Below are positions 1-11,527 of a DNA stretch of 64,000 nt, piece after piece. Source of the DNA: Primula veris (Eukaryota > Streptophyta > Magnoliopsida > Ericales > Primulaceae). The translations under genes and the position numbers were made by a program. The stretch is from NCBI GenBank assembly GCA_963682055.1, contig OY821745.1, positions 15,631,501-15,695,500 on the forward strand. The letters are read 5' to 3'. The notes below the pieces were generated by a model. That model saw only the letters and a list, made by a program, of their open reading frames with translations. It ran no database searches and was not told where the DNA came from. Positions within the stretch are counted from its first letter, which is position 1; each line of letters starts with the position of its first letter.

Positions 1-1064
1 GATCCAAAACATATTTTCGGTGAGAGACGCTAATTCCTCCCTTTGATCTCGCAATTTCCATGCCTAAAAAATATCGTAATTGTCCGAGATCTTTAACTTC
101 GAACTCTGCTATCATAACCTTTTTTAATCTTTCCATCTCCAATAAGTTATCACCAGTTAAAATATTATCATCTACATAAACGATTAAGATAGTTTTCTTA
201 CCATATTTAAATATCTTAAAGAACATAGTGTGGTCCGCTTGACTTTGCCGATATCCCTGTCTTTTGATGACATTTGCGAACCTGCTGAACCATGTTCTTG
301 GTGACTGTTTAAGGCCATAAAGTGTCTTTCTTAATTTGCAGACTTGACTATCACCATCTTTACAAAATCCCGATGGAATCGTCATGAATACTTCTTCTAA
401 TTCTCCATTCAAAAATGCGTTGTTTATGTCAAGTTGTTGAAGAGGCCAATCCAAATTAGCTGCAAGCGATAAGAGAATCCGAACAGTATTTAACTTTGAC
501 ACGGGAGCAAATGTCTCTGAGTAGTGGATTCCATAGTGTATATCCTTTGGCAACTAGACGGGCTTTATAACGGTCTAGTGTTCCATCAGCTTTGTATCTC
601 AGGGTGAATATCCATTTGCAACCGGCTGGTTTTTTTCCTTTCGGTAAGTCTACCACTTTCCACGTTCCTTTTTTTTCCAATGCATTCATCTCCTCCATAA
701 CTGCTTCTCTCCATTTTGGTATTCTGAACGCTTCCTCGATATTTTTTGGTATATGTATGCTGTCAATGTCAGTAGTAAAAACACGAAATCGAGTTGACAA
801 ATGACTATAACTTACGAACTTTGTAATAGGATGAAGCGTACAAGATCGAGGTTGTTTTCTAAGTGTAATAGGTAAATCAAGATATTCAGAATTACCGGCA
901 TCGAGCAGAGGCTCCGAAAACGAAGCATTTTGATCTATCACCGGTTCCGACTCTTTTGGTGCTTCATCAATGAGGTTCTCTATGTTCGTTAATTTTGACC
1001 TCCTTGAGTAAACTTTAACATTTTGTTTTTGTGCATCTCCCCTTGAGGTTAAGTCAACTTCCAC
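1..1064 (-). pseudogene. copia reverse transcriptase domain (broken)
   Basis: Minus-strand translation gives the start of a copia RT: EAFRIPKWREAVMEEMNAL, then GCKWIFTLRYKADG and YKARLVAKGYT. After a frameshift near 540 it continues with HYSETFAPVSKLNTVRILLS, QLDINNAFLNGELEEEVFM and LRKTLYGLKQSPRTWF. The catalytic box reads YVDD at about 167-182, so the active-site aspartates survive. The frame continues off the left edge through a DLGQLRYFLGMEIA-like stretch. The family reverse transcribes element RNA in cytoplasmic particles; this copy cannot encode an intact polyprotein. Confidence 0.8.
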
Positions 1065-2560
1065 AATTTGAGGACCAATGTTGCTACAGGAGATTTATTC
1101 ATTTCTGGAGTAATTTGAATAGGATCAGGAGTGGGAGCAAGAGTGAGCGGAGTAAGATCGATATTTAAAAATTGGCTATAAGAGCGATCTTTACTTGGAT
1201 TCTCCCCCTGAAGTGAGCTCTTTTCATAAAAAATGAGTATTTTAAAAAAAAAGACATCCATGCTAACAAAAATCTTTTTAGTGGATGGATCATAACATTT
1301 GTATCCTTTTTGAGTAGGAGAATAACCAATAAAAACGGTTTTAATGGCCCTTGGATCTAACTTAGTTCGGTTATGTGAATGGACATGGACGAATGATGTA
1401 CAACCAAACACTTTAAGGGTCAGATCAGAAGTAATACGAGAGTTTGGAAATGTTTTTTGAAATTTATGGAGTGGCGTCTCGAAATTAAGAACACGACTTG
1501 GCATTCTATTGATAAGATATGTGGCTGTGAGAATGGCATCGGACCAGAATGATTTTGGCATGTTTGTGGTGAATAATAAAGATCGAGCAACTTCAAGCAG
1601 ATGTTCATTTTTACGTTCGGCAACCCCATTCTGTTGTGGAGTGTCAACACGAGAACTTTGATGAATAATCCCATGTTTTTGGAAAAAATCCACCAAGATT
1701 TCATTAAAATATTATTTTCCATTATCAATCCGAAAAATTTGAATTTGGGTTTGGAATTGTGTGCTAATAATAGTGTGAAAATTGATACACATTTCGAACA
1801 TCTGATTTATATTTTAACAAATAAACCCAAGAAAGACGAGTGTGGTCATCGATAAATGTCACAAACCATTTTGAAAGGGTTCGGTTAGAGATGCGAGATG
1901 GATCCCACACATCGCTATGAATTATAGAAAATGGTTTTGTTGGTTTAAAGTGGGATTTAGGAAATAAGAATCGATGGTGTCTGGCGAGTTCACAAATTTC
2001 ACACCGGAAATTATTACTTTCATTATTTAAAAATATAGAAGGCAATAGGAGTTTTAGGTATTGAAAATTAGAATGCCCCATTCTAAAATTCCATAACATA
2101 ATTTTATCGTTTGGACAACGATAAGTGACATTGTAATTTAAAAATTGACGTTGTTTACCCAAATTGGTCTTCTCAAAGTAGTAGAGTCCCTCACATTCTT
2201 TAGCACTTCCAATTATCTTTCCCGATGATAGATCCTGAAAGGCACAAGATGATGGAAGGAATTTAGCATAACAATTAGACTCTTTTGTTAATTTGCTAAT
2301 GAACAGTAGGTTACAAGATAATTTGGGAACATGCAGTATAGATTCAAGAATTATCGACTCGGATAATTTAATACTCCCTTTTCCTACAACCGACGAAAAA
2401 GAGCCATCTGCAATTTTTACTTTGAGATTACCAGCACATGGAGAATACGAAGAGAATAATTGATAAGCATTAGTCATATGATCCGATGCCCCGGAATCAA
2501 TAATCCAAGAAAATTTTGATTTAGATCCTGCATTTAGCGCACGTACAATTTTTTGTGCGC
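1049..2560 (-). pseudogene. copia protease / GAG-pre-integrase / integrase (broken)
   Basis: The minus strand begins with WIIDSGASDHMTNAYQLF near 2515-2455, which holds the retropepsin D-S-G-A active-site motif. A GAG-pre-integrase and HHCC zinc region follows (MLWNFRMGHS, then CEICELARHH near 2000) and the integrase start (HSDVWDPSRISNRTLSKWFV, FIDDHTRLSWVYL). A frameshift near 1.73 kb separates this from the rest of the integrase core ([20 protein letters not shown], then [10 protein letters not shown] and [17 protein letters not shown]). Sequence between about 1250 and 1050 is a degenerate linker to RT. Confidence 0.8.
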
Positions 2561-2568
2561 TAAATGCA
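2529..2568. repeat. perfect 14-bp inverted repeat at the gag deletion
   Basis: TGCATTTAGCGCAC (2529-2542) and its exact reverse complement (2555-2568) flank a 12-base T-rich loop. It lies immediately upstream, in element sense, of the protease motif, where gag should join. See findings. Confidence 0.8.
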
Positions 2569-3010
2569 GTGATATTTCAGTAACAGTTTGAGAATTAGAG
2601 TTGAAGTAAAAGTTTATGTGAAGTTTGGGTTATCCTGCAATTATCCCAAACTTCTGGACAGTACTGGTAAAATAGGTGAATAACCAGTAAATGTAATAAC
2701 GAAAAAATTAAGAGGGAACAGGTCAACCAAATGATCAGATGATGGAGGTAAAGATAGGCCAATCGAAGGATTCCGACTCCACTGCAGAGGATGGCGTGTT
2801 CAACTCACGCTTCGTTGCTGCAGTGACCCGTGACGGCGATTTGGACGTGCCTCAACGACCCTTTTCCAGGCCTTATGATCGATTTTGTGAGACGAATTAA
2901 GTCCCTTAATGGACAGAAATCAAGTACTTGTCAATTGATGGGCTGTAGAAATAAAAGGGTTACCCTTTTTGTGTGTTTACGTGTTGAGTGAGGGCTAGGG
3001 TTTCAAACCC

Positions 3011-3023
3011 AGCTCTGATACCA
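3011..3023 (-). promoter_or_regulatory. retrotransposon primer binding site (tRNA-iMet)
   Basis: The minus strand reads TGGTATCAGAGCT, complementary to the 3' end of plant initiator methionine tRNA and directly abutting the LTR end (..ATCAACA). This fixes the orientation of the element and the inner LTR boundary. Confidence 0.85.
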
Positions 3024-3209
3024 TGTTGATTCAGAGAATATGAAATGTAATATGAAAATAAAGTCTATGATTTCTGAATGAATTATTACATACAAGTAGA
3101 CACCTTTATATATAGGTACATGGCTTAACTAAATAAGGAAAAAATATATACTAATTATATATACAATTAGTGATAATTATATCACTTAATAATCCTTGAT
3201 TTCCCCACA
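3024..3209 (-). repeat. 5' LTR of the minus-strand copia element
   Basis: The roughly 186-bp LTR on the minus strand begins TGTGGGGAAATC and ends ..TCAACA against the primer site. It contains a TATATATAAAGG box near 3100-3115, the likely element promoter. The outer boundary is the nearest TG/CA-compatible position and could be 3215 instead. The second LTR is outside the window. Confidence 0.6.
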
Positions 3210-3453
3210 TGTCAATATCAGTGACATTATTACTGAGATTTCTACACTTCTCAATCAATTTGCAAGTTTTGGAACTATGGTACCTATCTTGATTCTTGTC
3301 TCAATTAGCAGAAAGTTTGTATATGTTAGAAATGTTACAACTTTTTTATAAACTTTTAACCTGATGCTAGTTGGTTACGTGATTACAGTAGTCAGGTCAT
3401 TGCTTCAGGGGGAACAATAGCTTAATAAATTATGTAATTTGGTTATGTAACAG

Positions 3454-6400
3454 GGAGTTCGTGTTGGTCTGTATTTTATCAATAGACCAGAGTGGCTAAT
3501 AGTAGATCATGCTTGCTCAGCATATTCATATGTCTCAGTCCCGTTATATGACACTCTGGGTGAGATTTCATGGATATGCACTATTCCTAGTCCAGGCCAT
3601 GTAGATTAGATATAATCTGTAAGTAACTTTTACTTATTATTCAGGTCCCGATGCTGTCAAGTTCATTGTCAACCACGCGGATATACAAGCTATATTCTGT
3701 GTGCCAGAGACGCTGAACTCGGTATGCCAATTCTATTGTTGTCTTTTTTATTTTGCTAAATTATCTTAATATTCAGTAAGGAAGCTTAACAAGAAAAGAA
3801 ACCCTGTCAGAGTAATAACTAATAATTAACATGCTTCCAGCTAAAGTCGAGAAAATTTTACCATTGTCCACGGCATATTTAAGATACAGAACTCATGAAA
3901 CTTGGTGCTTGCTGTTTCCATTTACATAATTATCCAACGGATTTTATAACGTCAAAAGAGTACATAATTAATAAGCGACAAATTGCAAATTATTGACCGC
4001 AAAATAATATTAGATGAAAACTAATATTGAGAAGCACGAGTAGATCTGGCGTGGGTTTCAAATAATATAACAACAAAGCTAAATACAGAAGGATTTAGGT
4101 TGGCTACAAGCAAATGAAAGAATTGATTCTTACGCCAGTAATTGGTGGGAATATGCTCTTTTTTTTTTTAATTCTTATGACACTAAGTGGGAATATGTCG
4201 AAGAATTTTGTAAGGGAAATACTTCTAAAGTATATGATTTTCTTGCTGGCAACCAAAAATATTGGATAGCTCGCATATATCTTCAATGCGATTCGCTTTA
4301 TCTAGCATATATAGAGTGTAACCACCGTCATAAACACATGTATAACCTAATTGATATTCAGCAAGGAACTATCCACTTAGCGAGAAAAGACACCCACCTG
4401 ACTAAGTACTAATAAGCACTAACTAATAACTGTCTCCCTAACAAGTTTCGCTAGAGTCAAGATGTTTTCACCTTTGTCCATGACTTAGTCAACAACTCCT
4501 CCATGTCATTAATTGAAGTCAGAATTTAAGTAAGAAAGCAATGCTTGATGCCACACTTTTAAATTTTGTTTAATCACCTACAAATGGTTATCATACTGTG
4601 CCTTTTACATATGCTTTCAGGTCGAAAACATATATATTTAGATTTGTGCATACATATATAGATAATAACATATTATATATTCTCTGTTGTGAACTGCAGT
4701 TATTGAGCTTCTTATCTGAGATTCCGTCTGTACGACTTGTAGTGGTATGCATCCTAGAACTGAACCCTGGTGTGGCTACATGCAATAAGTTATGTTGATT
4801 TGATGTTACTAATTTTTCTGTTTAATTTTTTGTTTTGTTTTATGCCATTCGTATCTTTGACAGGTTGTGGGAGGTATAGATGAGCATTTGCCCTCACTTC
4901 CGTCAGTCGCTGGTGTTAAGCTTATATCTTATTCAAAGCTAGTTAATCAGGTAACTTTGAATATCTGCAAGTTAATTCAGCTTCGTTGTCTGAAAAAGCT
5001 ATCATTGGTTTAGAACTGTAAAGTAATTTTTAATTAGGCAGTCTTCTATTTGTTATAGGGAAATTTCTTATAGCATCATCCTCAGATACTTTGTTTTAGC
5101 GAGAGGAAAGATTATTTATGTCTGTTTGAATCTTATATTTCCATCACAATCTTATTCATAAGTTAAAATTATTACCTCTAGAACTTAGTGTCACCAGCCT
5201 CTTGCCCGACTCCCTATCTGACGCTTTTTATGGTCTTTCAAATTTGATACATGGTAGACTTGTGTTTAAATGTACTAAAAGCTATGAATAGTTGGAAACT
5301 TTGTTTCTTAATGTTCTTATTTTTTCATAACTTTTTCGTCTTTCAGATTAGTTACATGGTAGACTTGTGTTTAAATGTGTTAGAAGCCTTGAATAGTTGG
5401 AAATTTTGTTTCTTAATGTTGTTATTTCATAGTAACTTTTTCTACGGGAAAATAGATTGTTTAAAAGTCGTTGAATCGTTTGTAACTATAAGAACTGCAG
5501 GGACGCAGTAACCCACAACCTTTTTGTCCTCCTAAGCCCGAGGATACCGCAACTATATGCTACACAAGTGGTACCACAGGAACACCTAAGGTAGTGAATT
5601 TAGTCCTCTTCACTTTAGTATAAACTTTCGATCTAGAGCTTTATTTTGTCATGTTAAAATTGTTAAAAGGGCCGTGCTTATTTTTCCTTTTTTCTTCTTC
5701 GCTATGTTATTTCTTTCGGGGAAGGGGGTTCTGTTGACTCATGATAATTTGATTGCAAGTTGTGCTGGCAATAGTAGCACTATGACATTCCATTCTTCAG
5801 ACATGTAAGTTGTTGTTAAGCATTTGTTTCTAATACTAACCGGGAAAGCCATTTATAAAGTTTGTTTCCTTCGAATTGTAACATTTTTTCACCTAATGCT
5901 CCTTATGGTGGGTTGCGTATCACACTCATTCTAACATTATTCTATATCTTTTACTTGAAAGGAGTTTCTTTCTTTGTAATATTGTTAACCAAATTTTATG
6001 CTTTTTTGCAACAGTTACATATCTTATCTACCTCTGGCACATATATATGAACGAGCAAACCAAATTTTGTCCCTGTATTATGGAGTTGCTATTGGTTTCT
6101 ACCAGGGGGTATGTTGCATTTTTATATCAGATTTTCACTTAGTGCAATTATTATACTATCTTACGTCTCCTTTATTTAAAATTAAATCCTACCAGGACAT
6201 TAGTGTGTAATGTATGTAGGGGTGGGATCGGTTAGGGACCCGACCCGAAATACACCAACCTGAATCCCGGCCCGATAAGAATCGGGAATCATTTTTTACT
6301 CCCGAACCCGATATTTCGGGTACCCGACAATTCGGATACCCGATAGTTACGGTACCCGACGGATCGGGATGGAATAATACCGAAACATTTTTATTTAAAT

Positions 6401-9400
6401 CAAAAGGCTAAATATGTTACAGCTAACTATAAAATGTACAAGGAAAAAAATTAAGCAACAGATTTTATATTAGTGAAACAACCCACCACCCCTGCGTACA
6501 TGGCTACATGCTATGTTATTTTATTTTTTTCGTTTAGCCTTTGCTTTTCTTTTCTATCTCCTATATAAGACTGTGTTATGTTCCCATACTGTTTTGGTGA
6601 ATTATTTACACAGAAATTCAGTTTTGAGGTTGCCGATGTCAATTACTTGGTGATTAAAATAAAATGAGTCTTTGTTTGGAGCCCAAAAATGTATAAAAAT
6701 AATATATATTTAGTTATAAATCGGGTACCCGACGATATTACAAATCAAACCCGATCCCGATCTCGATCCCGATCCCTAGAGTGATCGGGTCGGGAGGGTA
6801 CCCGACTGAGTTGGGTCGGGATTGCTACGGGGCGGGTGGCGGGATCGGGGATTTTCCTCAGCCCTAAATGTATGATGTGCAACGGTTCTTCTTTGACTTA
6901 TCTAAACTAAATTCCTATGTTTCTTTCACATAAAGGGTATTGTGCAAAAATAGAGGCATGTGTTACTTATTTATCCTTTGTGATTCTTTTGATTTCTGAT
7001 TAACACGCCAGAAGTCATATATGTATGAAGAACCTTGTTGTTTTTTTAAGTTAAGTAGACTCTGTGAAACATGAAAACCCTTTTTCTGCGACTTTATGAA
7101 CTGGAAAAAAGTTGTGCACATGCACAATTAGACTCAAATTAATAGAGAGGTACTATGTTATGTGGATGAATTTTAACAAACTACATACTCCGTATTATAG
7201 TGGAGAACTAAACATATTGCCAAATCTTTAAATTTTCCTTATTTAATTTCTTTTACTGTTAGTTGTTCTTATTTTTTCCTGGTTTTGTTGTTTCTTACCA
7301 ATCTGCAGGACAACCTGAAATTGTTGGATGATTTGGCTGTTCTCAGGCCAACCGTATTTTGCAGTGTTCCTCGCTTGTACAACAGAATTTATGCGGGGTT
7401 AGTTCTTGTGAACTTTCTTCATCTATTCCTTGTTAAAAGCTATGTCGCATGCTCACTCGTCTGTAATTTTGTTGTTTTAGAATTAAAAATGCAGTAAAAA
7501 CTTCTGGGGCTCTGAAGGAGAGGCTATTTAATGCTGCTTACAACTCCAAAAGGCTAGCCATCATGAGTGGTAAGGCCACAGACTGTGTGGGCTTCTGGAA
7601 ATATCTAATTCTTAAAAGTTAAAACAAAGAGCATAGGAGAGAACATTTTTTAAGTATTTTCAGTTGATCTCTTTCTAATGCTCATCATTGTTTAGGTCGG
7701 AAGCCATCGCCAATGTGGGACAGATTGGTGTTTAATAAAATAAAGGCGAGGCTTGGTGGACGAGTCCGTTTTATGGGTTCAGGTGCTTCCCCTTTGTCTG
7801 CTGATGTCATGGAATTTTTAAAAATGTAGGTTCATCTTTCGACATTAAAAATTCATTGCATTCTTTAAAATTGTAAGTTCATTGCAGTTTTTGTGACCAA
7901 CTCTCTTTCTGCAGATGCTTTGGATGCCCTGTCATTGAAGGGTATGGCATGACCGAGACTTCTTGTGTCATAAGCATTTTGGATATGGGCGATAACACTA
8001 CTGGTCATGTTGGTTCACCCAGCCCTGCATGTGGTAAGAAATTATTGTATCGCCTCATTTTCGCAGAAATACATATGGGTGGTATAGGAAAGTTAAAAGA
8101 ACTTACTTTTAGCACCATAATAAATAAACGGGAAAATTTACTTTCACCCACCAAGCCCTGTTATAACTACACCATAGTTTAAACAAAATCACAGTTTGTT
8201 CACCAACCTATATAATTTGAAACAATTGGCGTTACAATTTAGACTGATCAATCCAATATCAGACAGTTTGTAAATTAATTCTAAAATTTGAGATTCTAGG
8301 CACTCGTAAATTCTATAGGTTGGTTTACTGATTGTTCTGATTTGTGTGGATTGGTATTTAAGTTGTGAATTTCAGTAAGTTGATGCACTAATTTTTCTAT
8401 TTTGTGTAGATTGGAGCCTCAATTATGAACTTGATAAGGTTGGCATAGAAAGGTGATAGGTTACGTGCATAAAAGTGATATTTTCCTTAACTAAACTTGC
8501 AAACATGAAAGTATAACTTTTTTTTGTAAGAGATCTATATTGAATCAGCTTGAAAAATAGTTAGGATTAGGTTGTAGTTTTCCATTCGATTTCCTAGGAT
8601 TTAAATTGTCTCTATACTTGGTCATAACATTTTTTTGCACTTTCAGAGATTAAGCTTGTAGATGTACCTGAAATGAATTATACCTTTGAGGATCAGCCCT
8701 ATCCTCGTGGAGAAATCTGTGTCAGGGGACCGATTGTTTTCCAAGGATACTACAAAGACGATGTGCAGACGTAGTTATCTTTCGTATTCTTTGTGTTCTT
8801 TATATTTTATATATAAGTAGAATTTATGCATCTTGAGAGTTTCTAACTTGGGGGTAAACCAAACAGGAGAGAAGTATTTGACGAAGATGGCTGGCTGCAC
8901 ACAGGAGATATTGGGTTATGGTTACCTGGAGGCCGCCTTAAGATTATTGATAGGTATATAATGCATAATTATTGTATCATATTTTTTGGTAGTATTACGA
9001 ATCGCTGTTTAACATTTAACATTCCACAAGAATGTAAACCTCTGGTCTATACTTTAATTCATTGGCAGCTACTCTACTTCGTCTGCCTTTCTAATACTCC
9101 CCCCGTCCCTAAATAATTGATCACTATTCTATTTTAGGAGGTCCCTAAATAATTGATCACTTACCTCTTTTAGTTAAAAAATCTAATTGAAATTATCATT
9201 CTACCCTTCACATATCACACACAAAAAATTATGATTTTGACATTTTTTTTCTTATTGTGGACATTATTGTAACTTCATACACACTCTCTTAAATTTCACA
9301 CTCCCAAACATGTCTATTAATAAGGGATGGAGGGAGTAGCATATTGCGTTGGGTTTTTTCTATATGTATACCTCTGTTTTAGAAAGCTCGTTTTCCACTT

Positions 9401-11527
9401 GTTATGTTGATAAAGGTTACACTTTAGCTTGGCTCTAGTAGAAACGTTTCAACTAATTTTTCGCATTTTAGTACACTGATATATACTCACCCACGTTTCT
9501 ACATGAACGGGCATAACTTTGTTTAACCACGGTGAATCTAAATTCGAGAGTAGAAAACAAGTATCTATTTTGTTTGTCTTTGATGCATATAATCACCATA
9601 TTATATTCGTTTCTGATGTTAAATATCAATGTAGAAGTTGTAGGAATAGTCCATTTATGGAAAATGACCACAATATTACTGGCTGGGTAAAACATATATT
9701 CTCAAGGTGGATACACAGCTTAATTAAAAACTTTGGATTTTTGGGTGTATCACTTATTGCAATGCGGTCCAATTCCCTTAGTCTTTTGCAGTTTAACTTT
9801 ACTTGGATGCTACACTGTGGTCTGGAAATGGAAAAGAAACCTTGTCTTATAGATCGCCTGTATCCAAGGCTTCAGCAGTTTAACATGTGAATTTCAACAT
9901 TCATCTCCTGAATTTCCTCTTAAAAATCCAACCTATTTTTATTTTTTTCATCATTTTTTTATCAGATGCATGGTAATTCTATTTTCAATGGAAGTTTTTA
10001 AGACAATTTATTTTTCTTGACTCAGGAAAAAGAACATATTTAAACTGGCACAGGGTGAGTATATAGCCCCAGAGAAGATTGAGAATGTATATGCCAAGTG
10101 TAAATTTGTGGCTCAGTGTTTTATATACGGTAAGAAGATCCGGACCACTGTCTTGACATCATCTGAGCACTTTTATCCTGTTTTCTGCTGCTTCTGTTTG
10201 TTTTCATTTGGCGACTTATTCATAGATTCTTGTAGGTGATAGCTTGAACTCATCTCTAGTAGCTGTGGTGTCTGTTGACCCTGATGTTTTGAAGGAATGG
10301 GCTGCCTCTGAAGGTATTAAGGTAGTTCTTTGACTCGCTTCAGTCTTATTTTTGTGTTCTTTTTTAATGTAGTTATTTTATCTATGTTCCTATTATCATT
10401 TTTCTACTTAAGAGTACAACTAAATATTGTGAGCTAGGGATTAAAGTATGGTTTACTGATGTCCTAAATAATAGTTTTCAAGGTACTTATTTTAGGAGCT
10501 ATTTTAAGATAATCCATTGTTGTCTCCTAGATTATTATTTTTTCGTGTTCCTTTTGGTTCGTGGTGGAATATTATCCTTTTACCTGACATCACTCTAACA
10601 GTTGGAAGTTATATATGAGAAGAAGACGAGAATATTGTCAATGCACCCCCTCTTAGGTCTTAAGTTCGTGCAAATCATGAAATGTGAAGGCGTCTAGGGT
10701 TCCTCTTGAATTATTAACCTTTACTGTAAATGTCTTTGTTAAAATGAGGTTATATAATATCGAAATCATGAAAAAGGTAATTCATTGATGGGATTGCAAA
10801 ACATGGTTTTAGTCAATCATGATAAACAGATAGTTTATTTGGTGCTCTCATTCATGAAAGCGTTTGTGAGTTCACAATGCTTCAGTCCTTTTATCTGTTA
10901 CTCTGTTAGCGAGCTTAGTGCATTATGAGTTTTTTTAACTTTAGTACCAGCTGAACTTTTTTCTCTGAATTTTATTTGTGGTTGCAGTATGAAGACTTTG
11001 GACAATTATGTAATGATAAAAGAATAAAGGCGGCCGTTCTTGCTGACATGGATGCTGTTGGAAGGGAAGCCAATGTAATCATACTAAACCAAACACATCT
11101 TCTTTTCTTTTTTCGAGCATCAGTTAATTCTGTATATGTTTAATATCCCTATTTCATCATCATGCAGCTAAGGGGATTCGAATTTGCAAAAAATGTGACT
11201 CTGGTACTCGAGCCATTCACGATGGAGAATGGACTTCTAACCCCGACATTCAAGGTAAGCTCTGCATCATTATTATTTATCTTTTATCAAATTAAGCAAT
11301 AACAAGGTACTGATGATAAGCTAAATTAGTTATTTAGCTGAGTCTAAAATTATAATATCTGTTCCTCTGATAAAAATGGAGGTATATGTTTCTCATGTTG
11401 TTAACATTTTTATTCTATTTACCATTGTTCCCAGGTCAAGAGGCCTCAAGCAAAGGCATACTTTGCCAAAGAAATATCAGATATGTATGCAGAGCTCGCT
11501 ACATCTGATCCAGTACCAAAGTTGTAG
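3454..11527 (+). CDS. LACS6/LACS7: peroxisomal long-chain acyl-CoA synthetase (LACS6/7 type), 5' end missing
   Basis: Activates fatty acids to acyl-CoA (fatty acid + ATP + CoA gives acyl-CoA + AMP + PPi) for peroxisomal beta-oxidation, notably of seed oil. Eighteen exons, all with GT/AG junctions and consistent phases: 3454-3559, 3645-3721, 4700-4744, 4864-4950, 5501-5590, 5725-5804, 6015-6108, 7309-7397, 7481-7569, 7696-7825, 7915-8033, 8647-8770, 8867-8953, 10026-10129, 10236-10321, 10988-11074, 11168-11254, 11435-11527. They encode the C-terminal 557 residues; the family is about 700, so roughly 140 N-terminal residues and a few exons lie left of the window. Visible motifs are [20 protein letters not shown] at the fragment start, AMP-binding [16 protein letters not shown] (residues about 126-141), GYGMTETSC (about 305) and [10 protein letters not shown] (about 384), followed by the C-terminal lid. 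The protein ends PKL, a possible variant type-1 peroxisomal signal. No stops or frameshifts were seen. Confidence 0.93.
5249..5443. repeat. two-copy tandem duplication in a LACS intron
   Basis: A unit of about 100 bp beginning ACATGGTAGACTTGTG occurs at 5249 and again at 5353, with a handful of substitutions and small gaps. It is intronic and has no coding meaning, although the diverged copies give a short open frame. Confidence 0.7.
6217..6866. mobile_element. hAT-type non-autonomous DNA transposon in a LACS intron
   Basis: The 650-bp insertion begins TAGGGGTGGGATCGG and ends ..CCTCAGCCCTA; the ends are short imperfect terminal inverted repeats (TAGGGGTG / TAGGGCTG). It is flanked by a perfect 8-bp target duplication AATGTATG (6209-6216 and 6867-6874), the size hAT elements make. 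Both subterminal regions are GC-rich and packed with CGGGTACCCGA and CCCGATCCCGA motifs, unlike the AT-rich centre, which has no open frame of note. It lies in the intron between LACS exons 6015-6108 and 7309-7397. Confidence 0.85.
9097..9336. mobile_element. Stowaway-like (mariner) MITE in a LACS intron
   Basis: The 240-bp element has ends CTCCCCCCGTCCCTAAATA and (reverse complement) CTCCCTCCATCCCTTATTA, flanked by TA on both sides (9095-9096, 9337-9338). The terminal consensus CTCCCTCCGTCCC and the TA target are the hallmark of Stowaway MITEs. A second copy of GTCCCTAAATAATTGATCAC starts near 9142. Confidence 0.8.

Larger units (their letters stand above)
1..3209 (-). mobile_element. Ty1/copia retrotransposon, 5' part, gag-deleted, cut by window edge
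   Basis: Read on the minus strand, the order is 5' LTR (3209-3024), initiator-Met-tRNA primer site, a short remnant where gag should be, protease, GAG-pre-integrase, integrase and reverse transcriptase. RNase H and the 3' LTR lie left of position 1. Only about 450 bp separate the primer site from the protease motif, so almost all of gag is gone and the copy cannot be autonomous. Frameshifts break pol near 1.73 kb, 1.06 kb and 0.54 kb. The element lies directly upstream of, and antisense to, the first visible acyl-CoA synthetase exon (3454), so it probably sits in an intron. The target duplication cannot be checked because the other LTR is not visible. Confidence 0.85.

Noticed and set aside
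9519..9890. 123-codon open frame on the plus strand
   Set aside because: It lies within a LACS intron between exons 8867-8953 and 10026-10129 and has no domain signature.
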